A DNA stretch of 64,000 nt from Eleusine coracana subsp. coracana (Eukaryota; Streptophyta; Magnoliopsida; Poales; Poaceae): assembly GCA_032690845.1 (NCBI GenBank), contig CM064434.1, positions 10,232,108 to 10,296,107 of the forward strand, in the 5' to 3' direction. The notes under the pieces are model-generated. The model searched no databases. It was not told the DNA's origin and worked only from the letters and a program-made list of their open reading frames with translations. Below are positions 21,030 through 31,699 of this stretch, one piece after another. The position numbers and the translations under genes were made by a program. Numbering within the stretch: the first letter of the stretch is position 1; each line of letters begins with the position of its first letter.

Positions 21030-21905
21030 TTTTAGAAAATGCCGCCCTCCCCCTCGAAGTGCTAGGGGCGAGGTTTTTGCTGATCCCTTCGACGGGTCTT
21101 GGCTGCAACGAGCCCCTTAGCATTTTTTCAATAAGTTTTTTGAAAAAACGCTACCCTCCCCCTCGAAGTGCTAGGGGTGAGGTTTTTGCATGAGCCCTTC
21201 GACGGGTCTGGGCTGCAACGAGCCCCTTAGCATTTTTTCGCTATATTTTTTGAAAAATGCCACCCTCCCCCTCGGAGTGCTAGGGGCGAGATTTTTGTGT
21301 GAGCCCTTCGACGGGTCTGGGCAGCAACGAGCCCCTTAGCATTTTTTCGCTAAGTTTTTTGAAAAACGCCACCCTCCCCCTCGAAGTGCCAGGGGCGAGG
21401 TTTTTGCGTGAGCCCTTCAACGGGTCTGGGCTGCAACGAGCTCCTTAGCATTTTTTCGCTAAGTTTTTTGAAAAACGCCACCCTCCCCCTCGAAGTGCTA
21501 GGGGCGAGGTTTTTGCGTGAGCCCTTCGACGGGTCTGGGCTGCAATGAGCCCCTTGGCATTTTATTTGCTAAGTTTTTTGAAAAATGCTACCCTCCCCCT
21601 CGGAGTGCTAGGGGCGAGGTTTTTGCGTGAGCCCGTTGATAGGTCTGGGCTGCAACGAGCCCCTTAGCATTTTTTCGCTAATTTTTTTGAAAAACACCAC
21701 CCGCCCCTTTGAAGTGCTAGGGGCGAGGTTTTTGCGTGAGCCCTTCGACGGGTCTGGGCTGCAACGAGCCCCTTAGCATTTTTTTGCTAAGTTTTTTGAA
21801 AAAGACCAGCCTCCCCCTCGAAGTGCTAGGGATGAGGTTTTTGCGTGAGCCCTTCGACGGGTCTAGGCTACAACGAGCCCCTTAGCATTTTTTTGCTAAG
21901 TTAGC
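21030..21905. repeat. Eight 109-bp tandem repeats between convergent genes of element A
   Basis: CCCTCCCCCTCG-type starts lie at 21045, 21154, 21263, 21372, 21481, 21591, about 21700 and about 21809, a period of 109 (once 110). Each unit has CCCTTCGACGGGTC, a GCAACGAGCCCCTTAGCA block and a T-run next to an A-run (TTTTTTGAAAAA). The array fills the gap between the plus-strand antisense gene and minus-strand pol. Confidence 0.93.
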
Positions 21906-22264
21906 TGACTGTGCGGTTTTTAACTCTTCGGGCTTAATCTGTGCAGTAGCTTTGTCCTGAGAGCTTTTGCTCTTTGTCGAATATCACAATCTCCACAATG
22001 GGGAGTTGTTTTGACATGTTTTGCTGAGCGAGGCTTTCCACTTTGGGGAAGACAGCTTTATAGATTTAGCTGGGGTTTACATAGGATCTGCCTCGTTAAA
22101 AACCTCACCCCTGTGAAGGGTTCCCCTTGTGAGGAAAAGAGTACGGTCCTTTTTACAACATGAAGAAGGGAAAACTTGGAAAGTAAAGCTGACAACTAAG
22201 ATCAAGGTAGCACTTATAGTTTTGTGCTATGCTTTGCTTTTTACATGTGTTGGGTGTTACTTTC

Positions 22265-23681
22265 TTAGATATAGTACTTTTGAAGGTTGTCCATGTTCCA
22301 GTAATGCGGCAACTCTTCTCCTTGCGAATTTTGGAGTCTGTATGCTCTGGGGCTACTAGACTTTGCCATGATGTATGGGCCTTCCCATTTGGGTTCAAGT
22401 TTGCCTTTGCTTTCTATTTTTGGGCTTCGGAGTAGGACAAAATCTCCTACTGCATATGTTCAAGGTAGGACCTTCTTGTCTCTCCATTTTTGTGTTTCCA
22501 TTTGATACTTGTCGAGGTTGGCAACTGCGTCTAGTCTGTTGACCTCCATGAGATCCTTTGATTCTGCCTCTGAGGGTTGTGGTGGCTTCGTGCTTATTGT
22601 TCTTGGGCTTTGGTGGGCGATTTCCTCAGGGGTCATCGCTTCCTCCCCATAGAGTAACCTGAACAGTGAATAGTTGGTTGCCCTGGTTTTAGTTGTGTTA
22701 TGTGACCATATAACCCTTGGTAATTCCTCTGCCCACTTTCCTTTCTTGTCATCGAGGGGTATCTTTTTTATTGCTTTAAATATGATACTATTTGCCCGCT
22801 TGATGGCTCCATTCGACAGGGGGTAATATACTGATGCGAAGTCGACCTTGGTTTCGATGGAATGACAAAATTCTTTGAACATATCATTTTCGAACTGTTT
22901 TCCATTGTCCATGGTTATGTCTCTTGGGACTCCGAAACGGCAGATGACGTTTTGCCAAAAGAATTTTTTGATTGTTGTGGCTGATATGTTTGTGATTGTT
23001 TTGCTTCGATCCACTTTGTGAAGTATTCGAGGGCTACAACTGCCCATCAGTAGTTTCCAGGAGTTGCGGGTAAGGTCCAACAACGTCTATCCCCCAACAT
23101 TGGAGAGGCCATGCTGGCACTATGAGTTGCGTTGGCTGCGAAGGTGCTGATTGTTTGTTCGATATCATTTGGCAAGCTTCACACTTGGTTACTACTTCGG
23201 CAACGTTTTTGATCATTGATGGCCAAAAGAAACCTTGCCTTATTGCTTTTGCGGCTAAGGGTCGAGATCCGATGTGTGCTCCGTATAAACCTTCTTGTAT
23301 CTCACTGAGCAATTCAGCACCCTCCGTTCGGCTAATGCATTTAAGCAATGGGGTACATACTCTAGATTTGTAGAGCAATCCCTCAATGATTCTGTAATTC
23401 CTAGCTCCTTGCTGCATTCTTTTTGCCTCTGACTCGGTGTCTGGCTCGTAGAACCCCCGAAGGTATGCTATGATTTGGGATCTCCAATCCTGGCTTGTTA
23501 CTACGTGGATTTGTTTAGGGACTTGGAGGGCTGATTTGAACAAAGGCTCGATGATTGTTTCAAAGAACACGTCTTGCAGCATCGAATCTTGCCTTGCGGC
23601 CATTTTTACGAGCTCATCTGCCTTTGTGTTGAATTTTCTTTCAGTGTACTGTATGTCAAAGCCTTTGAAATATCTTTGCAT
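22265..23681 (-). pseudogene. pol: Element A integrase
   Basis: 23681-23034 holds the zinc-binding region (GLYGAHIG... KCEACQM) and the first catalytic block CWGIDVVGPYPQ. 23083-22460 has the second acidic block ITMDNGKQFEND. The third block reads NGAIKRAN where the family has the catalytic Glu (NGxxERAN), so the site is Lys. The C-terminal GKLEPKWEGPYI-type region ends near 22265. A frame change at about 23034-23083 separates the halves. The enzyme would join cDNA to the host genome; here it is doubly disabled. Confidence 0.85.
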
Positions 23682-25474
23682 ACCCTAGACAACGCAATGG
23701 TATTTCTTGAGCTGAGAATCCCTAATTGTGAATTCCTTATCATGCTGGCTGGCGACAATTTTGGAATCAGTTTTGACTTTGCACCTCTAGATTCTGAGTG
23801 CTCTTAGTTTCTTGGGTGCTAGCAATACTGCCTCATATTCTGCTATGTTGTTAGTGCATTTGTTTGTTTCCTTACTGAACTCAAGCCTTGTAGTGTATCT
23901 CATTTTCATGCCTTTGGGCGAGGTGATTATGGCTGCTATGCCTGCTCCTGCTAGTCCCCAGGCTCTGTCACAATGAGCTGTCCACACTGGCTCCAAAAAT
24001 GTTTGGTTTCTGGTGTGCTGTGTAGCCGTCCAATCTACTATGAAATCAGCGAGTACTTGAGACTTGATTGCACTTCGTTTCTCAAAGTCCACTACATGTT
24101 CCGAGAGCTCCATGACCCATTTGTCGATTGTTCCCGAAGCTTCTCGGTTGCCGAATATCTCATTGAGCGGTTGATTAATGAGTACTTTAATGTGGTGAGC
24201 TTCGAAGTAATGCCTCAACTTTCTGGAAGCCATGACCACTGTGTATGCAATTTTCTCTATTTCGGAGTAGAGCCTTTTGGAGCCGGATAGCGCTTGCTAA
24301 CATAGTATACCGGGAATTGTGCTAAGAGTTCATTGGGCTCTCCCTTGACTTTTTTTACTGTTTTTTTTCTCTTGCATGAGAACTGCACTGATTGCCAAAT
24401 GAGATGCGGCGACGTATAACAGTAGCACAACCCCCGGCTCTGGGTTAGTTGGCTTCAATTGCCTTTAAAGGTAACTTTTTAAATCTGCGAAAGCTTTTTG
24501 CTTCTCTGGGGCCCACTCGAAGGGTTGGGCCCCATGAAGTGTTTGGAAAAATGGCAAGCTTCGCTCGGCCGATATGGATATGAATCGATTCAAAGCCGCT
24601 ATTCTGCCTGTAAGTTTCTGTACATCTTTTCTGCTCTTGGGCTCTTTCATTTGGGTGATTGCTTTGATTTTGTCGGGATTAGCTTCTATACCCTTGGCTG
24701 ATACAAGGCAGCCAAGCACTTTTCCTTTTTGGATTCTGAACACAAACTTTTCTTGGTTTAGCTTTAGCCTCGCTGCTCGGAGGTTTCCCTTGCTACTATG
24801 ACGTGGTTACCCTTTTTCTTACTTGCTACTATGATGTCATCCAGATAGGCATGCACACTTTTTCCAAGTTGCGACTCAAAGGCTTTTTGAGTCATACGGC
24901 AGAACGTAGGGCCAGCATTCTTCAATCCTTCAGGCATCCTTATGAAGCAATAAGTGCCAAAGGGTGTGATGAAACTTATTTTTTCCTCATCCTCCTTCCT
25001 GAGCCAGATTTGGTGATAACCTGAGAAACAGTCCAGCAGTGATAGCAGCTCGCTTCTGGCTGCTACGTCCACGATTTTGTCAATTCGGGGTAGCGGGAAA
25101 TCGTCCTTGGGGCAAGCCTTGTTGAGATCTGTAAAATCTATACACATTCTCCACTTCCCGTTCTTTTTTCTCACCATTACACAATTTGCTAGCCAACATG
25201 GGTACTTGACTTCATGATTAACAGAGGCGTCGAGGAGTCGCTGCACTTCTGCTTTGATGGCTTTGGTTTTTTCACCGGACATCTTTCGGAGCCTTTGTTT
25301 CTTTGGTTTGGCAGTTGCGTCGATCTCTAACTTGTGCTCTATGATGCTTCTATCCACTCCTTCAAGGTCTGCCGGGGACCAGGCGAATACATCTTTGTTC
25401 TTGCCGAGGAATGCTAGTAGCTCTTTCTCTTCTTCGGGGTTTAGTCCCGAACCCATTGTGATGAATTGCCCCAA
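23682..25474 (-). pseudogene. pol: Element A reverse transcriptase and RNase H
   Basis: 25474-24764 carries RT: NGKWRMCIDFTDLNKACPKD, LLSLLDCFSGYHQI and the intact catalytic box YLDDIIVA, then a frameshift in the thumb. 24743-24465 has the connection (GIEANPDKIKAI, LTGRIAALNRFIS). 24239-23787 holds RNase H with CDRAWGLAGAG and TNNIAEYEAVL, including the conserved Glu. Several frames are needed to cover the domains. Motif spellings fit the Tat group. Confidence 0.87.
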
Positions 25475-25516
25475 GACTTGTTCATCGAGGAGTACTTTTT
25501 TGGTTTATTCGTCTGG

Positions 25517-26089
25517 CTAGACTGCGATTCTTTCTTTATCAAGGCAGTGTGCCTCTTCTTTTGCGTTGATCTTATGTTGCTCCCGAGCCTTTCTGGCTCT
25601 TTCTTCTTCTTCTAGCTGCTCTTGGTTGAAAACTTGTATCTTATTGCAATTTCTTTCTCCTGGTGCATAACCTTTTTCTATGTCTCTTGCCATTTGCTGA
25701 TTTCCTTTGACTGTGATGACTCCCCCAGCGGCTAGAATCTTCATGCATAGGTATGCACTATGGATAACTGCCTTGAATGTGTTGATTGTGCCTCGGCCGA
25801 ATATGACATTGAATGGGTGGCAAAGGTCTACAACATCAAATGTTACATAATCTGTCCGAGGGTTTTGAGTGTTGCCAAATGACACTGGAAGATAAACTGT
25901 GCCCATGGGTGTGATTCTTTTCTCTCCGAAGCCTATGAGTGGTATGTTTGATGATTGCAAGCAACTTTTGCTGAGGCCCATTTGCTCGAAGGCATTTATG
26001 AACAATATGTCTGCTAGACTGCCATTATATATGAGAACCTTGCTGACCATATAGGTGTGGATGTGAGCTTCGATTACAAATGTTGACAT
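25517..26089 (-). pseudogene. pol: Element A protease, catalytic Asp lost
   Basis: An aspartic-protease-like frame with KVLIYNGSLADILF where the family has D-[NG]-G-[SA] after the hydrophobic strand; the Asp position is Tyr. The second hydrophobic strand is HPFNVIFGRGTINTFKAV. The domain lies between gag and RT on the same strand. With the active Asp gone, polyprotein cleavage by this copy is impossible. Confidence 0.8.
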
Positions 26090-26192
26090 GCGGGTAAGCT
26101 TTGAGGTTCAGGTCAGCTTCGGTGAATGTGATGGGAACATGGGACCACTTTGATTTGATGATTGGTCCCTCAGTGAAGACACTGTTTACCAT

Positions 26193-28200
26193 TCAAAAAT
26201 GGTCGCTTCTTCTTCTTTTGTTTTCAAAGTCTAAGGATGACCCCCCGCATATCATTCCAATGAATCCTTGTACCGGGAATGCTATGGCTTGGTTTGGGTT
26301 GGGCTCCGGCTTGGGCTGTGATAGTTGTGGTGGCTCTTGTTTTTGCCTCTGCTGCTCTTGATTTGCCAGTGGTTGCTGGGTTGATTGTCTTGGTTGCATA
26401 TAATGGTTTGGGGGTTGTATTGGATGGGTTGTGTTGAAGTATGGGGACGGTGTATATGGCTGGTGGTGAGTGTTTGGATAATGATTGTTGATTTGTGCGG
26501 GTTGTGGGTATGGTTGCTGGGGCCATGGGTTTGGCGATGTGGAGTTGATGACTTTTGTTTGTGCTAGTACTTTCTTCTCTGCTTCCATTCTTTCTTGTAT
26601 CTCTTTTGCTTTGAGGCAAGTGGAAGTTTTGTGCCCCTTATCCTCTCTGCAATAGAGGCAATATGGTTTTCTAGCTAGGCGGTTTTGGCTGGGTGAACCT
26701 CGGCCTCTGTCGCGACCTCGATAATGCTTTTTCTGTAATCATTGTTACGGTTATCCTTGATGTTATGATCTTGTTTCTCCTCTTCGATGTTGCCCTATGA
26801 ATGATGGTACTTATTTGGCGGGCGGCTTGGATTTTATGTATTGCCTTTCTTGATAAGTGCCCTCGATGTGTGTTTGGTTGTGACTTTTGCTCTGGCTTTG
26901 TTTGCGCCTTTTGTAATCCACATCTGATCTGTTGTATTCTTTGAACTTTGTGCATAGTGTTTGCATTGTGCGTGGGGGTATTCGTGCGCAATAGGATGAC
27001 ATTTGGCATGCTCGCATGCCTCAAAGTACTGAACTTATTGCGGCCTCATCCGTTACGCTTGGCGCTTGGGCTCGATGCGTGAGGAATCTTCTGTAGTAGT
27101 CATGCAATAGCTTGTTGTCTTGCTGGGCGATGTTCAAAAGCTCACGCGATGGTTCCATAATGGTGCGGAACCCTCGAAAGCTTTTGATAACCTTGTCCCT
27201 GATATTTTCCCAGCTGTATAGTGACCCCGGGGGCAGGTTGAAATACCAATTCAGTGCGGACTCTTCGAGGGCAGACATGAATGCTTTTGCCAGAGTTGCT
27301 TTGTCTCCCCCTGCTGATACAATCACCGTCTTGTAGCTCATGAGGAATTGCCTTGGGTTGGAACTTCCCTTAAACTTGGCTAGTGGTATCATTCTGAAAT
27401 GCGGAGGGTATGGCGCCCTTTGCAATCACTGGCGAAGCTACATACAAAGGTCTGGGTGCAAATGCACCCACAAAATACAAAATATCACCTACAATGGGCT
27501 GATTTCTACCATATTTGCACCCTCTAAATTCAAAATTATGCACCCATGGACAGCTAAATAAGGCATTTTTACAACATATCACGAAGTATTGCACCCCCAC
27601 TGTATTTATTCTAGCTTCGCCACTGTCTGCAATCCTTCAGAGAGGGGTGAATCCTTGTCTATTATGGCTGCCCTCCGTATTGGTAGCACATCTGTGGGTA
27701 ACGATGACTCTCTTTGCTCAATGTGTGGATGGGCTCTGGGCATTGGGCTTGGTTCTTGACAGCTTGTTCTGCCGATGGTTTTTGGAGTTCTTCGACCTCT
27801 TTTGCGAGTTGGAGATTTTTGAGTTAGAGTTGGGCTATGTACTCCTTTTCTTGTATGGCTTTTTCTCTTTCCGCCAGTGCTTTGCTTCTTAACTCCTGCT
27901 CTTGCAGCAGTTGCTCCTTGAGCTATTTAAGGTGCTCAGCTCTTTGGGCTAGCAGTTCCATCTCTTGCACTGTTGCTATTGAGGTTGGAGTACAGCTTCT
28001 GGGGGGGTTGAGCTCGATGGTTGCTCGGGGCGCTACACTGGATCTTTTGGGTCGTGGGGCGCATCTGGCTGTGATGGTTGTGCTTCAGGGGTGTTCTCTT
28101 TTGTTAATTGCGAAGTGGATTGGTCATCAGTCATTTGCAGGTCTCCTAGGGCATTACTTTGGGCTGGTGCAACACCGCTCGAAGGTAACAATCGGGGGAG
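26193..28200 (-). pseudogene. gag: Element A gag, split by a MITE
   Basis: The core 27425-27021 has the plant retrotransposon gag pattern: FRMIPLAKFKGSSNPRQFL, ALNWYFNLPPGSLYSWENI, LHDYYRRFLTHRAQ. The upstream part continues at 27635-28200 beyond the 199-bp MITE. Downstream 27024-26193 is Gln/Pro-rich and frameshifted; a knuckle region is suggested near 26640 (reverse of cysteine codons around CRED/YCLY) but not certain. Gag forms the particle shell. Confidence 0.75.
27428..27626. mobile_element. Small hAT-like MITE in element A gag
   Basis: 199 bp with terminal inverted repeats ACTGGCGAAGCTA / TAGCTTCGCCACTGT (2-base gap on one side), flanked by an 8-bp repeat TTGCAATC (27420-27427) and CTGCAATC (27627-27634), one mismatch. 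The gag reading frame is recognisable on both sides, so the insertion point is exact. An 8-bp duplication is typical of hAT elements. There is no coding capacity. Confidence 0.8.
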
Positions 28201-28236
28201 TTGAGTCATTGTGAGCTGGTATACGAGCTCATAACA

Positions 28237-28249
28237 CGGTGGGCGCCAC
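28237..28249 (-). other. Element A primer binding site
   Basis: On the minus strand the 5' LTR ends CACCAACA and is followed directly by GTGGCGCCCACCG. TGGCGCC-type sites are used by many plant gypsy elements. It fixes the element on the minus strand. Confidence 0.8.
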
Positions 28250-28891
28250 TGTTGGTGTTATGAAGCGTGGGCTCCGAAACACCAAACAGAAAAAGGGAAA
28301 CGGAAATGGGGTACTCGAAGGATTCTGGGTGATGTAACAGGTGTTCTTGACACATCCCAAAAAAGATTCGTCCCTTTACAAGTAAGCAGGGGTGCTCTAT
28401 TTATAGGCCCGTACTTAGGTCATATGCAAATGACCATTTTGCCCATAATTACCTACTATATTCTTTGAATATTTGGTACAAAATGGTCATAATGGGTAAA
28501 CTAGTCATCCGAGCTTTTCCTGTACCCTTCCTTGATCAGCACGCCACCGAATATGTTGACGCCACGTGCCATCTGCTGCGTGCCTTGCCCGCCTTCGGCT
28601 TTGGGCACAACCTTCGACCTCCGAAGGTGTCACAGTCCCCTTCAAAGGGGTTTGCCATCCTTCGAGCGTTCTTGCCCGCTCTCTGACGAAGTCTAAGGGC
28701 TCTGCTCCCTTCAGGACCCTCCAAAGGATGCGTACCCCTCGGGGGGTTCTAATTCTTCCGGAGCCTTCGAGGGGTACCAGTTTTTAGAGATCATGATTAG
28801 TAGACAAGATAACAATGGTTGGCCTCGGTTTTTGTTTACAACCCGACTTTGACTGTCCTCGAAGGGTGTCTCACGAGGTGATCCCCCAACA
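28250..28891 (-). repeat. Element A 5' LTR (full)
   Basis: 642 bp, starting TGTTGGTGTT and ending CCCCCAACA on the plus strand. CTATTTATAG at 28396-28405 is a TATA box on the minus strand. It holds a ~220-bp block (28509-28728) and an outer ~100 bp missing from the left LTR. Confidence 0.9.
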
Positions 28892-29690
28892 GATGGTATG
28901 TCACTGTTGACCTTACACCCAATGTGTGAGTTTATAGCACAAGTATCATGCATTTTCGTCTTCTCTTCGGAGAGTTCACACTCAAGCTTCATAAGGAGGT
29001 CAACTTCTTTGTCAAGCTTCTCCATCTCCTTATCAATGTACTTATTCTCCTGGCTTGGTTGGGGACAATCTTCATTCCACCACTGGTTGGAGGTAGTCTT
29101 CTCAACTATTTCTATTGCTTCAGTTGCGATAAGTGAGAAGAATTTTCCTTCGACAGCAGCATCAAGTTGATTATGACCGGCTGGTATCAACCTATGGTAT
29201 AAGGTGACCTAAATTGTCCAATCATCCATTCCATGAAGAGGGTGTTTTTCCATATAATCCTAAAGCCTCTCCCAAGGTCTGGGAGTGGATTCTTCTTGTG
29301 CTTGTCAGTGGAGTCCTTCATGACAACGGGTCGACAGGAATTCCTTGAGGAACGTTGTGAAGCAGTCATTCCAGGTAGTCATAGCACTTGAGTTGGCATA
29401 GAACCACTATCTCACCTTCCCGTATAGGGTAAAAGGAAACAGACGGAGTCAGTTGGTATCTTGAGAGACTACTTCGGCGCACACCATGTTGCAGACTTCC
29501 CGGATGGCTCAAGGTTATGCTTCGCTCAAGATTGCTTCTAGATTCTCTGTGTATTTCTTTGATAGGTCAAGGCCAGCGGTAGACTACCCTGTTTTCACAT
29601 CTAGAGAAAACAAGTCGGAGATAAACCTATCTAGACAATGGTAACTAATAGAGAAATAATTAGGAACAATGCTAGCGACTTTGTTTTAAC
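28892..29690 (-). pseudogene. gag: B1 gag remnant
   Basis: 29190-28892 encodes LDAAVEGKFFSLIATEAIEIVEK and a KYIDKEMEKLDKEVDLL coiled segment, matching B2's frame 54069-53791. 29369-29187 and the sequence to 29690 cover the gag core with stops. In this family the region follows the ESILEAWE-type end of the gag core. Confidence 0.7.
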
Positions 29691-29699
29691 TAGTGCCTT

Positions 29700-29891
29700 C
29701 CCCGGCAACGGCGCCAGAAATGCTTGTTGACATTTTGTAACGTCACACCAGAAATATTACTATCCCCGGCAACAACGCCAGAAATGCTTGTTGACACATC
29801 TTAATGTCGCACCAGAAACATTACTATCCCCCACAATAGCGCCAGAAATGCTTGTTGACCTTTGCTGAGTCACACTAAATAAATCACCTCT
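29700..29891 (-). repeat. Three 64-bp repeats of primer-binding site plus LTR edge in B1
   Basis: CCCCGGCAAC... starts at 29700 and 29764 and, decayed, at 29828. Each unit has the PBS region followed by GCCAGAAATGCTTGTTGAC and ends CACCAGAAAYATTACTAT. The outermost (left) copy keeps TGGCGCCGTTGCCGGGG on the minus strand; the inner two have mutated binding sites. B2 has a first unit at 54760 and a decayed second at about 54820. Confidence 0.88.
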
Positions 29892-31526
29892 GACAGTGAT
29901 GTCGGAAATAATCTATTAGTGTACCTTAGTGTCAATTAGGTAAATCTACAAGTGCACGAAGTATACCGTTGTAGCATTCCACCATCAGGGTAATCCAATG
30001 GTTGTTATTTATAGTTCTCCCAAGGGAAGGCGACGGTTTTAGAGATAGCATGTTCATAACCATATAACAAACAATATACCAAGGTCCAAATAGGAGCAAT
30101 AATAATATATGGGTAGGTGATTGGGTCACACAAAGAACAATCCATCCTAACATTACTACAAAGCCTAGGTTAAGCTTGTCAAAGAGGAGTCAAGCTAGGT
30201 CCTTATGTACTTCTATATTCCTGCCTATAGATTATATATATGCAAGATATACAAGCCTAAGTCCTATGCTAAACCAGAACATAGATGATTAATAAGCAAG
30301 GTAGGGCTGTCACCACCTACTGGCAATCCTTTGATAGGACACATGGCATCAAGGCTGTCAAGACCCTACGCCAGTCTTAATCCTATTCATGAAAGCAACC
30401 AAACACTCATTGCTATTTACCAATCTAAGCACCACACTTACATTGCTAAACAACACTCTCATCCCCCATAGGACTTTGACCCTTCGGATCACCAGACCAC
30501 GCATAAGAGCATACCTAACCAAGACCCAATGGATCAACAAGTCAAGTACTATATCCTACATAACTCTGACCCTACGGATCATCAAGCAAAGGGATGTGAC
30601 AAGGATAGCTTTAACCGTACGTATTAACATGATATAAACTAAAGCACACATAACTCTAACCCTACGGATTTACAAGTCATGGACTAAGGCATGTCTATTC
30701 ACAATGTGCATGGAATGAGTATAAAGGTATTGGTTTACTAGCATAGGCATGTGAAGCATATAACAACCTAACATGACTCTGAAATAACCATATACAAGGC
30801 ACAAGACTATCACACTAGTATAAGGATAAGGCATAAGGAATAAAGAACATAATAATGTTAATAAAGTAAATAAGTCTTACAAAAGAGGAATAGAGTAGAA
30901 CTAACCCAAAGACTCTCGAAGACTAGGTCAAGGACCTCAAAGTATCTCTCCTCTCTCCTAAGCTCCACTAGGGCCTAGAGACTAAGTGTAATGCTAGAGA
31001 ATGGATTCTTCTTGGTGTGTGCTTGGAGTGGAGAGTGACCCATCTATTGATATTGGTCCTAAGGTGGTTAAGGAGGAGTAACCGCGAAGGAACCACTGCC
31101 TTCAGGAAGCCACCAGGAGTTGCCACGTTGAGGCGGTGGCTGAACTGCCCTAGTGGCAGGTTGGTCGACCTATGGGGGCCTCGGTTGACCAACCGGGAAT
31201 TGGGCCCTCTTGGCCTGTGCTTTCCCCAGGTCATTGACATGTGAGTTTTCTCTCCATGGTTCGATGATTGTCCGGAGAAATCTCGTGCAGCCACGTCAAT
31301 GATCCGTGTGATGCTTATGTGTCATCACCCCATTGGCCAAAATGAGTATTTTGCGGATCAATTCCCATTTGTCCACCTCTTGTATGTATGTTCCCTGCAT
31401 GCACATAAATCTCCAAGGACAAGTGAAATCTTATTATTCCTAACCATCATGCATGTACGAAATGCATAGTCTTCCAATTTTTGGATCATATTGATGGTCA
31501 AAATTGGTGTACAACAACCATCAACA
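29725..31526 (-). repeat. B1 5' LTR
   Basis: About 1.8 kb on the plus strand from TGTTGACATTT to CCATCAACA (inverted ends TGTTGA/TCAACA). Because the PBS/LTR-edge unit is repeated, the exact inner edge could be 29725, 29789 or 29852. It aligns by eye with 54785-56397. A recurring 'CTCTGACCCTACGGATCA' phrase appears several times between 30470 and 30680. Confidence 0.8.
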
Positions 31527-31699
31527 ATTGTGTTGTTGCCATTCTCTGGTGGTCTGGGCATGAGTAGCAAGGGTGTTTTGCATTTCCTCTATTCTCACGT
31601 ACAGATCGTCCATATTCCTTATAAGATCCCTCAATTATGGACCATAGTCATGATAATTAAAGCCCAAAAAAAGAGTGACGTCTATCATGATATGGAGGC
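31527..31699 (-). pseudogene. B2 coding fragment left of element E
   Basis: The minus-strand frame reads MDDLYVRIEEMQNTLATH then AQTTREWQQHN up to the B1 junction, a short coiled-coil-like piece. An upstream in-frame stop (near 31643) shows decay. I recall coiled segments of this kind at the end of hypothetical retroelement proteins in grasses. It joins in order with 37925-38628 and is too short for most gene finders. Confidence 0.5.

Larger units (their letters stand above)
2397..28891 (-). mobile_element. Tat-like Ty3/gypsy element A (nested, degenerate)
   Basis: LTRs lie at 2397-2725 (3', shortened) and 28250-28891 (5', full), a PBS at 28237-28249 and a PPT region at 2726-2741. Gag-protease-RT-RNase H-integrase fragments run on the minus strand from 28200 down to 22265. 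Between integrase and 3' LTR lies a plus-strand gene (3352-20907) broken by copia A (4001-16963). Without copia A and its target repeat the element is about 13.5 kb. The large 3' region with an antisense gene and the TGGCGCC-type PBS fit the Tat group of gypsy elements. It sits inside Athila-like element B1. Confidence 0.85.
28892..31526 (-). mobile_element. Athila-like element B1, right part
   Basis: Gag remnants 28892-29690, an Athila-type PBS at 29700-29716 and the 5' LTR to 31526. Homologous to B2 (53690-56397) along its length. The left part of B1 lies beyond element A (1950-2396 and leftward) and its 3' LTR is outside the window. It is inserted in the coding region of B2: B2 frame sequence follows at once at 31527. 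The expected target repeat is ATTGT, with only one side visible. Confidence 0.8.

Noticed and set aside
21030..21905. CRISPR-like direct repeats
   Set aside because: Units are 109 bp, contiguous, with no unique spacers, in a plant retroelement.
29700..29891. Reading the three PBS units as nested LTR ends of three elements
   Set aside because: Units are evenly 64 bp and the LTR body is present only once; tandem duplication is simpler.
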